A stretch of 64,000 bases of DNA from Palaemon carinicauda. Its lineage: Eukaryota; Arthropoda; Malacostraca; Decapoda; Palaemonidae. A program made the translations under genes and the position numbers. Every line of letters starts with the position of its first letter. Position 1 is the stretch's first letter. Below, piece by piece: positions 33,745 to 44,440 of this stretch. Below the pieces are notes generated by a model. That model made no database searches and was not told the DNA's origin. It worked only from the letters and a program-made list of their open reading frames with translations. The stretch covers positions 86,373,717 through 86,437,716 of the forward strand of contig NC_090745.1 in assembly GCF_036898095.1 (NCBI RefSeq). Reading direction: 5' to 3'.

Positions 33745-34225
33745 GTTATACAATACTTACATATAGATGAAGAAACTAAAATTAGTTTTCTTAGTGTCAA
33801 TTAAATACGAAACAAAAAAATTATGCCGAGTCTACATCCATTTCAATCGTAGCTAAAAATACGGCATCCGATTTCATCAGCAAACCACTATTTTTTGGGA
33901 AACATCATTTTATTCTAGAAAATTGCTACTCTTTAAATAGTTAATTGCACATTAAGAAAGCGTGTACTTTTGTTTTTAAATTTCGGGTGTGTTTTAAAAA
34001 TCGAGTATTGTTGACTTCTTTTTGTTTGACTTTTGGCTGTGATTAGATCAGCTGACGTCTAGCTGCCGCTCTTGAGAGTGTACGAATACACTAACAAAGT
34101 ATCGTTTATACCATTTCTTAACTTATTCAAAATGTCTACAGTACACAGTTGATATTACATAAGCACCAATGTGTTATAACCTATCAGATTTTTTTGTTTA
34201 TTACATTTAAAACAACACACATACA

Positions 34226-34304
<79 letters not shown>
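31797..34304 (+). repeat. Tandem array, four ~630-bp units with CT/CA microsatellites
   Basis: Units starting with tcgtgttatacaatacttac lie at 31858, 32489, 33111 and 33741, a period of about 622-631 bp. Each holds a unique ~430-bp part followed by a (CT)n run, a cattacatttaaaacaacac spacer, a (CA)n run and a second (CT)n run. The fourth ends after one CT run (34226-34304). The units differ by few substitutions and mostly in run length. A (CT)n run also precedes the first unit (31797-31857). Open frames of RERERE or SLSLSL type here are microsatellite artefacts. Confidence 0.95.
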
Positions 34305-34306
<2 letters not shown>

Positions 34307-34578
34307 CTACTTTTCACTACCTCCCATTCCTTACCCCTCTCTATCTCTCTAACAAATGATATTTTTGTTGCTCCTCAAAGTTTCATTTATATTGAAAATC
34401 AATCATGATTCAATTTTCCTTACTTTCTCCAATCTCGCACCATCGGTCACATCGCGGTATTTTCGAAATTTCCGGAAAATTTGCAATATATGTACAGTAT
34501 ATACATGCGTTATGAAAAAAATCCGCGAAGTGGTGAATCCGCGATGGTCGAACCGCGAAGTAGCGAGGGATCACTGTA

Positions 34579-35978
34579 TATGGACCTCATAATGAACCTG
34601 AAGATCCTAAAATAGCTAAAATATCTAGATCACCGAATCCAGCTAAGTGGTTGATTATTACCACACAAAGTGAGAGAGGCAACCTCTTCAAGATGAAGAG
34701 GTTAGTAAACCAAAAAATTGGTAATGTCAATAGACCAAATATATCTCGTTTTGGACGTAACAGTTTTCTGGTGAATACCAAAACAGACGGACAAGCAGTA
34801 ATACTTCTTAATCTTAGGCTTGATCCTGATGGAATGATAAAACAAACAAAACCTCACTACAACTTCAGCTGTGCAAAAGGGGTTATCTTTAATAAGGATA
34901 TATATGAGCTGGATGAGAGAGAGATTTTGGAAATGTGTCCAGATATGATTTGGAAGGTATTTAAAGTGCCCCATTCATCAGTGATTATTCTAAATTTTGT
35001 GAATTCTTAATTGCCTCCATACATTGTTTTTCACAGTGAAATTGTTAAAGTTTGTGCGTATAGACAGAGAGTGCTTCAGTGTTTTAATTGTTTTGGTTTT
35101 GGGCACTCCTCCCGTATTTGCACTAGGAATAAGATCTGTGGATCGTGTGCCCAACTTGAGCATGGGGAGTGTTCAACACCTGTAGTGTGTGTGAACTGCA
35201 AGGGTGACCATCGGGTCCGTGATAAAGAATGCCCTGTATTAATGAAAGAGGAAGAGGCATTTCTGAAATTTATTACAGAACACATCAGTGTCGGACATGC
35301 AATGAAGTTATTGGCGAAAAAATCTTATACAGATGCAGTGAAGAGTTCTGGGGACTTCTCTAGTCGAGCTTCTGTGGCCCCCCTTTGTGAGGCTCCCCCA
35401 GCACCCTCTGGTGGGGCTCCTCCTACCCCCTCTGGTGGGGCTCCTCCTGCCCTCGCTGGTGGGGTTCCTTCGCTCCATTGCCCCCCTCTGGTGGGCTTCC
35501 TTCTGCCCCCTCTGGTGGGGCTCCTTCTCCCCCTTCTGGTTGGGCTCCTCCTGCCCCCTCTGGTGGGGCTTCTGCCCCCTTTTGTGAAACTCCTCCTCCT
35601 CCCTCTGGTGGGGCTCAAAAACCCTCTTCTAATGGGGCTCTCATAGCCCCTACATTTGTGACCAGATCGATTAAAGATCTTAATGAGTTCTTAATACCAG
35701 ATATTGAGAATTCTTCATACCAAATTGTACCGTTACCTGTCATAACAGTTCATCGATCCAATGAAGGTGAGGAAATGGAGGCACAATCTGTTAGACAAAA
35801 GAGGCCCCTTCCTCCCCCTTCACCCTCACGTTCTCTGGATCAGGATAGAAGTACTAAAAATAAAACTGAAAGGGCGACTGAAGGCCCAGCATCTAAAAAA
35901 TTGTTTGCACTATCTAGATCAATAAGTACTGAAAGTGTGGCTCAGATTCCTAGATTGGAACTAAAAAAAAATGCTTAA
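34579..35978 (+). pseudogene. LINE ORF1, 3' part with zinc knuckles
   Basis: This continues ORF1 in the frame interrupted at 30876. It reads YGPHNEPEDPKIAKISRSP, then a long open stretch with one TAA (35008-35010). Next comes a set of CCHC zinc knuckles, CFNCFGFGHSSRIC (35087-35128), followed by CGSCAQLEHGEC and CVNCKGDHRVRDKEC. A proline-rich PSGGAPPA repeat (35380-35630) has shifted the frame by slippage. The end is in another frame (LIAPTFVTRSIKDLNEFL to the stop at 35976-35978). Three adjacent knuckles are typical of the I/Jockey group, where they bind nucleic acid. Confidence 0.88.
35385..35635 (+). repeat. Short tandem repeat coding PSGGAPPA in LINE ORF1
   Basis: Units of about 24 bp based on ccccctctggtggggctcct repeat about ten times. 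They give proline/glycine-rich peptide in two frames. Slippage within the array explains the frame change in ORF1. Confidence 0.85.
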
Positions 35979-35994
35979 AAAATCCAAATAATGT

Positions 35995-37640
35995 CTCTTG
36001 CAATGGAACATCCGTGGATTTAATTCAAATAGAGAGCAAGTTTTGTTTCTGTTTAAAGAACATGATATATTTGCAATCTGTATACAGGAGACTAAATTGG
36101 AAGATCTTACTCCCAGTTTAGGTTATAATTTTTCATTTTATAGGTCTCCACCCATAATAGGTGCTAGTGCTCAGGGAGGCACAGGCATAATAATTCACAA
36201 GTCTCTTGATCACAGAGTTGTTCACCTGAATTCTGTGTTGCAGGCTTGCGCAATTCAAATCTTTACTGACAAATGGATCACTATTTGTTCACTTTACCTT
36301 GATCCAACATTCGAAAATAGACTTCAGGATGCACATGGTAATCCTCGTCAGCTAGAATTAAATGACTTGCAGTTCTTAATAAACCAACTTCCTCAACCCT
36401 TCATATTGAGGGGGGATTTTAATGCCAAACACACCTATGGGGAGAACTAATGAATGATGGTTCCCCTACAAGACATGTTTACCACAGTTCTGATTCAACT
36501 ACAGACCTCACTATTTGCTCTTCATCTTTGAGGTTTGATTACTAATGGGCAGTAGACCAGAATGATCATGGCAGTGATCATTGACCCATTCACTTGAAAT
36601 ATGTAAAAAATATACCATCTCCATGTTTACCCAAATGGAAGGTGGGAGAAGCTGACTGGGGACTATTTAATAAATCCACTGAAATTTATCGAAATAGAAA
36701 TGAATTTCAGAGTTCAATACAAGCATATGAGTATTTAGTGAGCATATTGTTGTGTGGGGCCATGCTCTCCATACCTTGAACATCAAGTAAACCTTGACGT
36801 CCTGTAGTTCCCTGATGGAATGATACCTGTGCTTTGATGCGGAAGATAGCAAGAACTTGCTACAAGAGATATTGTAGATACCCTTGTTTAGCCAATAAAA
36901 TAACATACAGAAGAGCTCTTCCTAATCAAAAGAAGACTTTAACGCAGGCAAGGAGAAAATCATTTATTGAATACATAAGTGAACTGAAATATAATTCCTC
37001 TCTCTCATTAGTCTGGAATAGAATCCGATAGTTGCAAGGGAAATTTTGTCCATCTCCCTTGCCTATAGTAAAAATTGATGGTCTCTTTATATCTGATCCT
37101 GGAGAAGTAGCTGAAGCATTTGGTAGGCATTTTTTGAATATATCTAGTGCCCTACACAACCCTGCAGCATTTAGGGATATTAGGAACAGTACCACGGTTG
37201 TTCCTACTGTTAGTACAAATTTAGAATCTTACAATCTTCCTTTTACCATGGAAGAGTTGACTAATGCAATTTCATTGTCTTCCCCAACATCTGGGGAAGA
37301 TGATATTCTATATTCCATGATTTTTAATCTACTGAAAAGTAGAAAACAATTTCTTTTAGATATTTTGAATGGTTTTTGGACTTCAGGAACTTCCCCTAAG
37401 TCTTGGAAAATATTGATAATAGTTCCTATTATAAAACCATTAAAGGATTCGTACCTCCCAAAAAATTATAGGCCAATTGCTCTTACTAGTTGTGTTAGTA
37501 ATATTTATTAGAGAATGGTCAATACTTGACTAGTGTGGTATTAGGAATCGAAGAATCCTTTATCAAACAGACAGTTTGGTTTTAGGAATTTTAGGGGAGA
37601 GTGCTCCACTAGAGCAGGTTGTACAGTTTAGGTATTTTTT
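35995..37640 (+). pseudogene. LINE ORF2: endonuclease and start of reverse transcriptase
   Basis: The frame opens LQWNIRGFNSNREQ (endonuclease box with the Asn), then ICIQETKLEDL with the catalytic Glu, GGTGIIIHKSL, and FILRGDFNAKHTYGE with the Asp-x-Asn pair (about 36403-36445). Stops follow at 36448-36450, but the closing GSDH box is visible near 36571-36590. The RT begins with KILIIVPIIKPLKDSYLPKN and YRPIALTSCVSN (37400-37500). A QFGFRNFRGECSTRAG block near 37568-37615 comes next. After that the palm with YADD is missing and the 3' end of the element follows. The copy is dead by stops and an internal deletion. Confidence 0.88.
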
Positions 37641-37825
37641 ATGAGTTATAGATCTATGGTTTTATTGTGATTTTAAATTTTAAGCTGTTGTATAGATTTA
37701 ATTTAATTATGTTTTACTTTTATTTGTATACGTACTTATATTCGATAGTAAAAGATATATATGCGCTGAATGGCCTTGCGGCTCCGGCGTTTGGCTTTGG
37801 GCCAAAAATTTCATAAATCAATCAA
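37641..37825 (+). other. LINE 3' untranslated region and tail
   Basis: AT-rich sequence, then a compact GC-rich hairpin-like end (gcggctccggcgtttggctt) closing with aatcaatcaa. It is followed at once by the second copy of the 13-bp target duplication (37826-37838). Confidence 0.7.
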
Positions 37826-37879
37826 TCCACTGGGAATTGGATTCCTCCATTCCCCGCTCTTCCTCTTCAGGAGCAAACC

Positions 37880-39215
37880 ACCTCGCCCGGCCCTGCCGCA
37901 CCTACATCGTCAGCTCATGATCGCCCCCGATCATCCTTCAGCTTACGACTGCCGATGTTTGCCAGCCTGTGATAGTCACTTTCCTCGCTCTTCACCAGCT
38001 TGTGATCGTCACTCACCGTGTGCCATCTCATAGTTTGCCAGCTCACAGTTTGCCAGCCCGTGATCGTCGCTCTCCAAGCCGTTCACCGCCTGGCAGTTCA
38101 CCAGCCCCAGCTTGCCGTTCGCCAGTCGTCACTTGCAGATCGCCGTTCGCCAGCTCGCATTTGCCAGCTCGCTGATCGCCAGCTTGCCGCTTGCCTGTAC
38201 GCCAGCTCGCTGATCACCAACTTGCCATTTGCCTGTACACCTGCTTGCTGATCACCAGCTTGCCGCTTGCCTGTTCGCCGTTCGCTAGTTTGCCGTTCGC
38301 CAGCTCACTGTTCGTCAATTTCGTTCACCGATTGCCAGCTCGCCGATCACTGATCGTCATTCACTGATTACTATTTGCCAGCTAGCTTTTCAATGATCGC
38401 CAGCTTGCCATTCAACAGTTAGCTGATCGCCGATTCACCAACTTTCGCCAGTTTGCTGATTGCCGTTTGATACTTTGGTGTTTGCCACTTCGCTGTTTGC
38501 CATTTTGCTGTTTACCAGCTTTCTGTTCGTCAAATCGTCGTTCGTCTGCTGGCCGTTTGTCAGATCGTCATTCGTTAGCTTGCTGATCACCAGATATCCG
38601 GATTACATCTCAACAATCGCGCCGTTTGCCAGCTCGCCGTTCGTCAGATCGTTATTTTTCAGCTCGCCGATCACCAAATATCCGGGTAACAGCTCACCAT
38701 TCGCCTCTTGCCTGCTCATCATTCATTGATCACCGATCCGCCAGCTTGCCGTTGGCCGATTGCCGTTCGCCAATCACCAGCTTGCCGTTTGGCAGTTCGC
38801 CGATTGTCTTTTCGCCAGCTTGCCATTTAGCAGTTAGCTGATCGCTGATTTGCCAGCTTGCTGTTTGCCAGCTCGCCAATTGGCAGCCCATCTATTGCCG
38901 TTCTCCAGCTCGCTATTCGCTGATCACCAACTTTTGCCAGTTCGGTGATCGCCGTTTTCCTGTTCGCCCTTTGCCAGCTCTCAGTTCATCAAATCATCGT
39001 TCCTCAGCTCGCTGATCGCCAAATCTCCGGTTGACAGCTCACTGATTGCGCCGTTTGCCGATCGATGTTTGCCAGCTCGTTGTTCGCCAACTCGCTGATT
39101 GCCAGCGCTCCATTCGCCAGCTTGTCGTTTGCCAGCTCGTCGTTCACTTGCTCGGCGTTTGCTGTTTGCCGGCTCGTGATCATCACTCGGCTGCTCAGGA
39201 TTGTCACTTGTGAGT
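37880..39215 (+). repeat. Degenerate short-repeat array in gag of DIRS copy D
   Basis: About 1.3 kb is built from variants of gccagctcgc, gccgttcgcc, ttcgccagcttg, and tgatcgcc, at intervals of about 10-35 bp. It occupies the place of the PSGSRD/GCGCGC arrays of copy B but uses a different unit. No long frame stays open. Confidence 0.85.
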
Positions 39216-39804
39216 TCTCCTCTAGGTCACCATTACAGTAGTATCAACAACCACTTCCAGCACCTGACGGATTTTCCTCTGGATGCTTTTCCTTCCGGAG
39301 TAAAATCGCTTCCGTGTCGATCTATTCCGAGACCCAGACTTCATTGAAGCTTTTGCTTCTTGCAAGACTTACTATTAGAGAGTACCCTCATCTAAATGGC
39401 ATGGATCGTCTTCCCCCCACTCTTTGGTTTGTGCTGCTTTGGTAGCCCTCCTACATGGAGTTGAAAGAGTTTATCACGAATGTCTCTCTTGGAACCTAAC
39501 CCAGCACTCTACATCGATGATCAGGGTAATGTTCAAAGGTTAACCTTGGTTCTTAATACCCCTCTCGCCTCTTGGATTTATTGTTTGTAACAAGCAGGGT
39601 TTCTTTGGTTCCCAAGGTTTTCATCTCCTTCTCTGAACTTCGAAGTACCTGCATGCACATGGCCAGGCTTCTTCATCGACTCTCCAGTCATCAGCACGTT
39701 CGCGGGTATTCGTCCCTCATGAATCTATGTACTTCTACACTTCATTCCTACTGTGGAGCAGCCTATGTACCACGTGTCTCACTGATAAGGTTGCTGCTTC
39801 TACC
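39216..39804 (+). pseudogene. DIRS copy D, gag remains
   Basis: The sequence is GC-neutral with pyrimidine-rich tracts typical of the gag 3' part of the other copies. I cannot name a motif. The assignment is by position between the gag repeat and the RT remains. Confidence 0.45.
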
Positions 39805-40447
39805 GCCACCTCCTCCCTTATTTCATGTTATAGTATATGACTACCTTAAAAGCCGATTGTGCATGGATAGGACTTGCGCTATGGTATATGACTACCTTAC
39901 GAGGCGCTTTTGCATGGATAGGACCTGCGCTCATTTCTCCTTTGCCTACACATACACAGAATAGTTTGGCCTATACTTTACACATTCTTCTCTTTCTTCA
40001 TACACTTGACAACACTGAGATTACCAAACAATTTCTTTTTCACTGAAGAGGTTAACTTGCACTGTAATTGTTTAGTGGCTTTCCTCTTGGTAAGGGTTGA
40101 ATAGACTTTTTAGGTATGGTAAGTAGCTCTTCCAGGAGAAGGACACTCCAAAATCAAACCTTTGTTCTCTAGTCTTGAGTAGTGCCATAGCCTCTGTACC
40201 ATGGTCTTCCACTGTCTTGGGTTAGAGTTATCTTTCTTGAGGATACACTCGGGCACACTATCTTATCTTATTTCTCTTCCTATTGTTATTTTGAAGTTTT
40301 TATAGTCTATATATTAAAAATTTATTTTAATGTTATTGTTCCTAAACTTCTCTTTTAGTTTATTTCCTTTCCTCACTGGGCTAATTTCCCTTTTGGAGCC
40401 TTTGTTCTTTTAGCATCCTGCTTTTCCAACTAGGTTTGTAGCTTAAC

Positions 40448-40479
<32 letters not shown>

Positions 40480-40480
40480 T
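39805..40480 (+). mobile_element. LINE 3' end, family L3, copy 1, inserted in DIRS copy D
   Basis: The sequence is closely similar to 48800-49375 and, in its last 250 bp, to 44700-44925. It shares gaaggacactccaaaatcaa, catagcctctgtaccatggt and the terminal block tgcttttccaactaggtttg, and ends in (TAA)n at 40447-40480. It is a 5'-truncated LINE insertion. A 51-bp tandem duplication (39833-39934) is at its start. Confidence 0.8.
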
Positions 40481-40499
40481 TCCGCTGTCAGGCCTGTCA

Positions 40500-41330
40500 T
40501 GTCAAGGAATGGTGCTTCAGTTTCAATATCACCTGAGGTTTTCATTCAGGTTTTTACCCTAGGATCAACCTGCGTCTTCAGGATCGGCCTCGTTCTCGGG
40601 ACAACTGGCCGATCCTAACAGTCTTGAGTCCTGAAACAACTTTTCGAATTTTCCATGATTTGAAGACTGAAGTAAACTTCATGAGATACCTTTTTTCTGT
40701 ATTGGATACGGGTATCCATAGACATGGTCATCAGCTGCAGAGGTTTCTGCAGGTTCTCTTCTCCAAGCCCTCATTGGTCTCCGTCGAATTCAACCCCCTC
40801 AGTAACAGCTAGACCCCAGGTACTTCAGCTCCAGTGATCTTCCTTTTCTCTGGTTCTGCAAGAGATCCAAGCAAGAGATGGGCCGGGTAATGAGGTTGCC
40901 AGACGAGAATCTCAGCGAAGGAGTCAAACTTCTCGTTTTTCCCGGATTTGATGCTTCGTACAGATGCATCATAGAAAGGGGGGAGGCCACATACGGTACC
41001 ACACGTGCTCAGGCCTCTGGTCGGAGAACGAATGGTACCGTCTCGTAAATCATCTTCCCGAATCGCCTACCGTGCCAGCAGATGTTGGTCTCTTTTCCCA
41101 TCTACAGGAAAGACTTCCTTCACCTCTTTTGGTCTCCCCTTTGGGATTCCTCTTGATGTGATTTGGATTTATCCATTCCCCTTCCGGGGGAGATTCCCTC
41201 CTCCAGCGTCTGTTCAGCGGTCTCCCTACTTGAAGGAGGAATTGATTATAACAGCAACAGGTGTTAGTCTCTTCTCCCACCCTCGGAAAAAGACTTCCTT
41301 TACCTGTTAGGCTCCCTGTTACTATTCCAG
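40500..41330 (+). pseudogene. DIRS copy D, RT/RNase H remains
   Basis: A matching RNase H stretch can be read near 40945-41060: tgcttcgtacagatgcatca (LLRTDASx), then cctctggtcggagaacgaat (LWSENEWY), then gtctcgtaaatcatcttccc, parallel to LWSESERYQHINHLE in copy C. A trace of the YLDDWLILA box may lie near 40595-40620 (ggacaactggccgatcctaa). Frames are broken throughout. Confidence 0.6.
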
Positions 41331-41449
41331 TAACAGTTCCTCATTTTGCCTGTGGGAGTGAGCCTGCTCTAGGTCTCAGGCGATGAGAGACCACTGCTCA
41401 TCCTTGAGCCTCTCCTTCAGACCGAAAGGTTCTAACTTTTCATTTAGGT

Positions 41450-42150
41450 CGCCATCATCTCAATTCATTCAGAGTTTTGAGCCTACTTGCCCACAGTAGG
41501 AGGGGAAACCCCCTCCACATGGCATGGTCACCTTCCTTCGGTACCGGGAGTACCTCCAGCAGATCTTCCCCCCCTGCAGATCTTCCCCTGACCTCGAGGA
41601 CAGGTCTCCTTTCGCATTGGTCTCGGCCAAGAGGGTGAGCATACCCCATAGATCGCCCTCAATGTCTCTTTCACTAGAAAGAACCGAGTAATGCTCGGCT
41701 TCTTTCCAGGCAGCTCGGACCCAAGGTTCAAGCTCTTTGGATTGGAAGTCTTTCGCAGTGTGATCTATGGTCCACATCAATGGCTACCATGCCAATGATT
41801 AACTTGAGAGTCTACCTCAAGGAAGCTACAGTAGCTTGCCCCCGAGTGTTAGGCCTTTTTTGTCAGCCTGAGGAAGGTCAAAGAAGGGTCACCAAGATTA
41901 CGTTCTCAGCTGGGAATTGAAAGGTCATAGACCACACATTGAATCCTGATCCTTCTCCTCATTGAGGTGACCTAGAGCTCAACATTAGGAGGGGGAATAT
42001 GCCCCTAATGTTCACAAAAACTACTCTGTGATGCAGTCCATGCCAGCGGCCATGTGAAAGCGCTTATAACCTTCACCGCCCACTTCCTGCAAGACGTGAC
42101 CCACAGGAACAAGGAGACGTTCTCTATTGTCCCTGTGATGGCTACACAAT
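41450..42150 (+). pseudogene. DIRS copy D, tyrosine recombinase remains, Tyr replaced
   Basis: The first-Arg box is readable as ALVSAKRVS with AGG at 41632-41634. RFKLFGLEVFRSV-like and LRVYLKEAT-like pieces follow in shifted frames. The final box reads FTAHFLQDVTHRN (about 42072-42110), where TTC at 42084-42086 stands in place of the catalytic Tyr of copies A, B and C. The HxxR box is no longer recognisable. Confidence 0.7.
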
Positions 42151-42699
42151 AAAAGGTTTATAACACCTCTAGCTCGTTGATGGACAAGTAGCAGATGGAG
42201 AGGGCAGAGTTTAACCATGGCTAAGCCTGATATGAATGACAAAGAATGACTGGCTTTGGCTTTTTCTTTCTTTCATCTTTCCCCCTACCGGGCAACAGCT
42301 CCTACGGTACTCTGCAAAGCTGATCTCCACTGTCTGCAGGTAGAAGCATTTCCCTTTTGTAACCTGGTATAGTTATACTTGTTACGTCCCCATGCCCCCT
42401 GGCTAGGTGGGATTGGTAATGTCTTTGGTTGATGCTAAGATTCCTATGTTTTTGAGTGTTTATCTTGACTAGTCACACTGCTAGTATATTACACATTCAC
42501 AAAAATTGCTCAGGCTGCTAACAGTGCTTTGCATGAATAGTTTAGTGAGGTGTCAGGATTTCTCCCAGTTATGTGCGGAGCTTGTACAAGAAAACCCTGA
42601 GTCAAAGACCAGGCAGTTGGTCGAACTTCCACCCTCCTAATGGGTGAGTCATCCCTAATAAATAGAGCAAGGTTTGTAGTAATGACAGAACAAATGACA

Positions 42700-42870
42700 A
42701 ATTAGGATTTATACAACACAGGTGTGTGTGCCAGTGGGGGGGCCAGCTACCCTGGTTACCCTCCCCCTCCGCTAACTATATGTAGGGTACTTAATATCTC
42801 CCAAAAATCTTATGGTTAGTTTCAGCTTTGCTGAAAGTATAATTCCTAATAAATAGCTAAAGGTTTGTAT
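42700..42870 (-). repeat. Right terminal repeat, copy D
   Basis: Reverse complement of 28950-29110, from cacaggtgtgtgtgccagtg through gccagctaccctggtt to ctaataaatagctaaaggtt. An internal complementary segment precedes it at about 42655-42680 (ctaataaatagagcaaggtt). Confidence 0.82.
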
Positions 42871-43029
42871 GATTAGGAAAAATGCAAATTGCTTCCAAAT
42901 TTGTCATTTTTACATTTTTCCGTATACCATATAAGCACATGTAAAATTCTCATGGAAAAGACCGTCATAGTAAATTGATTTCACCGTAAGCATAACTTAT
43001 TTGCCATTTTGCATAATAAGTAAGTAATG

Positions 43030-43205
43030 AATAACTCTAGGAAAAAATTAAGATGACATTGGAAAGCTGAATAAATTTCTTATAATCTGTAAATAAAATA
43101 AATAGATTTTGTTAGAAAAAAAAATTGAGCAATGGCAGAGCAAAGACGGGCAATAAATTTTTATCTGTAATAAGTTTTACGCTGTTTTTTTTTTATAGAA
43201 ATGTT
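43030..43205 (+). repeat. Imperfect direct repeat flanking DIRS copy D, right
   Basis: The partner of 28740-28905. The sequence right after it (about 43205-43250) resembles 42900-42950 (tttttacattcttacgtata against tttttacatttttccgtata), so a tandem arrangement of about 300 bp may exist here. Confidence 0.65.
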
Positions 43206-43249
43206 GATATTTTTACATTCTTACGTATACCTTGTGAAAATAGAATACC

Positions 43250-44440
43250 CTGTCAAGTGTTATATGAAACACACTTCATAATCTTAATCCAAAAGCATTG
43301 ACATAAGCTTACTTGGCCTGATCTTTTCATCACACTGTCATTAATTTTTTTTTTCAGCTATTTTTATAACTTTTTTTTTTTTTTTTTGTCTTCCAAACTT
43401 CTAACACTATCCAGCACTCCAGTTTTTCCATCACTTTATAGTAATACAAAATGCACTAACACTAACACTTCCCAAATGTTGTCATTATACCAGTACCTGA
43501 AAAAAAAAACTTCAAAACAACCACAGCAAAAAATATTGACATTCTTGGTGAAAGAGCACAATGTAATGGATGAATGAATGAATGTAATTCTGCTATTGTC
43601 TGTTTTCTATTATGATAAGCATCTTCCTTAATTCAGATGCAATTCTTGTTTTGGTTGAATGACTTAAGATTTTTAGCACATACAGCATTATCGCAAAATG
43701 AAGTATTCAATGATATTAGCTATTGTGATTGAATGAATGGATGATGCCAAAGTGTGTCATCCGTCACCAGACTTTTAAAGAAATTCTAATATCTTCCTCA
43801 AATGCGTCACTGCATTGATAACTGGCTTTGGGTACAAGATGTAAAAAAACTATTGTCAGCATAAATACATTGCAGTACTGTGCTGTATTTACAGTATAGA
43901 AGGGTCAGCATGATCCCAAGCTGATGATCTGTTTTATAATAAAAAGTACCTGCAGGTGTTCATCACCAGGGACCTTGACACATGCGGCCAGAAATCCCTG
44001 GATCTCACGTGGCTAGATACTTTACTGCTTGCTTTTATAGACCGATTCACAGCAAGCATGGCTTCTCTGACTTTTTTAGCAATCATAAGAAATTATCTAA
44101 ATAAACACCTGTATTTCTTTTCCTTGAACTATAAACCACTTATTTTCTATCTTTTACATTATTTTTTCTTTTGATTTCAATCAATTTATTTTCCATCTTT
44201 TATTAGTGAAATAATGATTTCAATTTTCACGTAAGCCTATGCCTTTATTATCTTGGTGGTAAAGGATTGTCACCATGGTTTTAAAATTTCCCACACTTTT
44301 ATGTGCTCTATAACCCATAGTGATTATCAATTACATGGCACACTGTAAGTGGTACTAAGGGTTCTTTACTTTGTACAGTATCTTCAGCTTCAACTGCCTT
44401 GCTTTTTGCATTTTGATTTTCGTTACTTCCCTTCGGTGTC
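43250..44440. other. Intron sequence, no gene seen
   Basis: AT-rich, with T-runs at 43371-43387 and gaatgaatgaatg short repeats near 43571. Nothing coding. Confidence 0.5.

Larger units (their letters stand above)
30877..34576. mobile_element. TA-flanked DNA transposon, non-autonomous, pogo/Tc1-mariner-like
   Basis: The ends are inverted repeats: CAGTGAGCCCTCG at the left and the complement of CAGTGATCCCTCG at the right. Subterminal atccgcgaagtag/gtgg motifs recur at both ends. A TA dinucleotide flanks each end (30875-30876 and 34577-34578), as expected for Tc1/mariner/pogo-type insertion. No transposase frame is visible in 3.7 kb. Much of the inside is a tandem array with CT and CA microsatellites. 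Excluding the element restores the LINE ORF1 frame. The superfamily is inferred from the TA duplication and the CAG-type end. Confidence 0.85.
29751..37825 (+). mobile_element. I/Jockey-type LINE inserted in DIRS copy D
   Basis: The element has a 5' untranslated region (about 30004-30516), ORF1 with zinc knuckles, ORF2 with an apurinic-type endonuclease and the start of RT, and a 3' end with short tcaa repeats (aatcaatcaa). It is flanked by a 13-bp duplication. RT is lost from its second block onward by internal deletion. ORF1 is split by a DNA transposon. The first ~250 bp of the inserted DNA (29751-30003) are an inverted copy of DIRS sequence, not LINE. Confidence 0.8.
28935..42920 (+). mobile_element. 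DIRS1-like retrotransposon, copy D, split by nested insertions
   Basis: The left terminal repeat (28950-29110) and right terminal repeat (42700-42870) are reverse complements of each other and resemble those of copy B. Between them lie a gag leader, the low-complexity gag repeat (37900-39210), scattered RT/RNase H remains (40560-41060), recombinase remains (41450-42150) and the common 3' untranslated block (42520-42690). A LINE stack (29751-37825) and a LINE 3' end (about 39805-40480) interrupt it. Without these the element would be about 5.2 kb, near the size of copy B. It is the most decayed of the four copies. Confidence 0.82.

Noticed and set aside
32271..34352. Long open frames of RERERE or SLSLSL type on both strands
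   Set aside because: They are translations of (CT)n/(GA)n microsatellite and not proteins.
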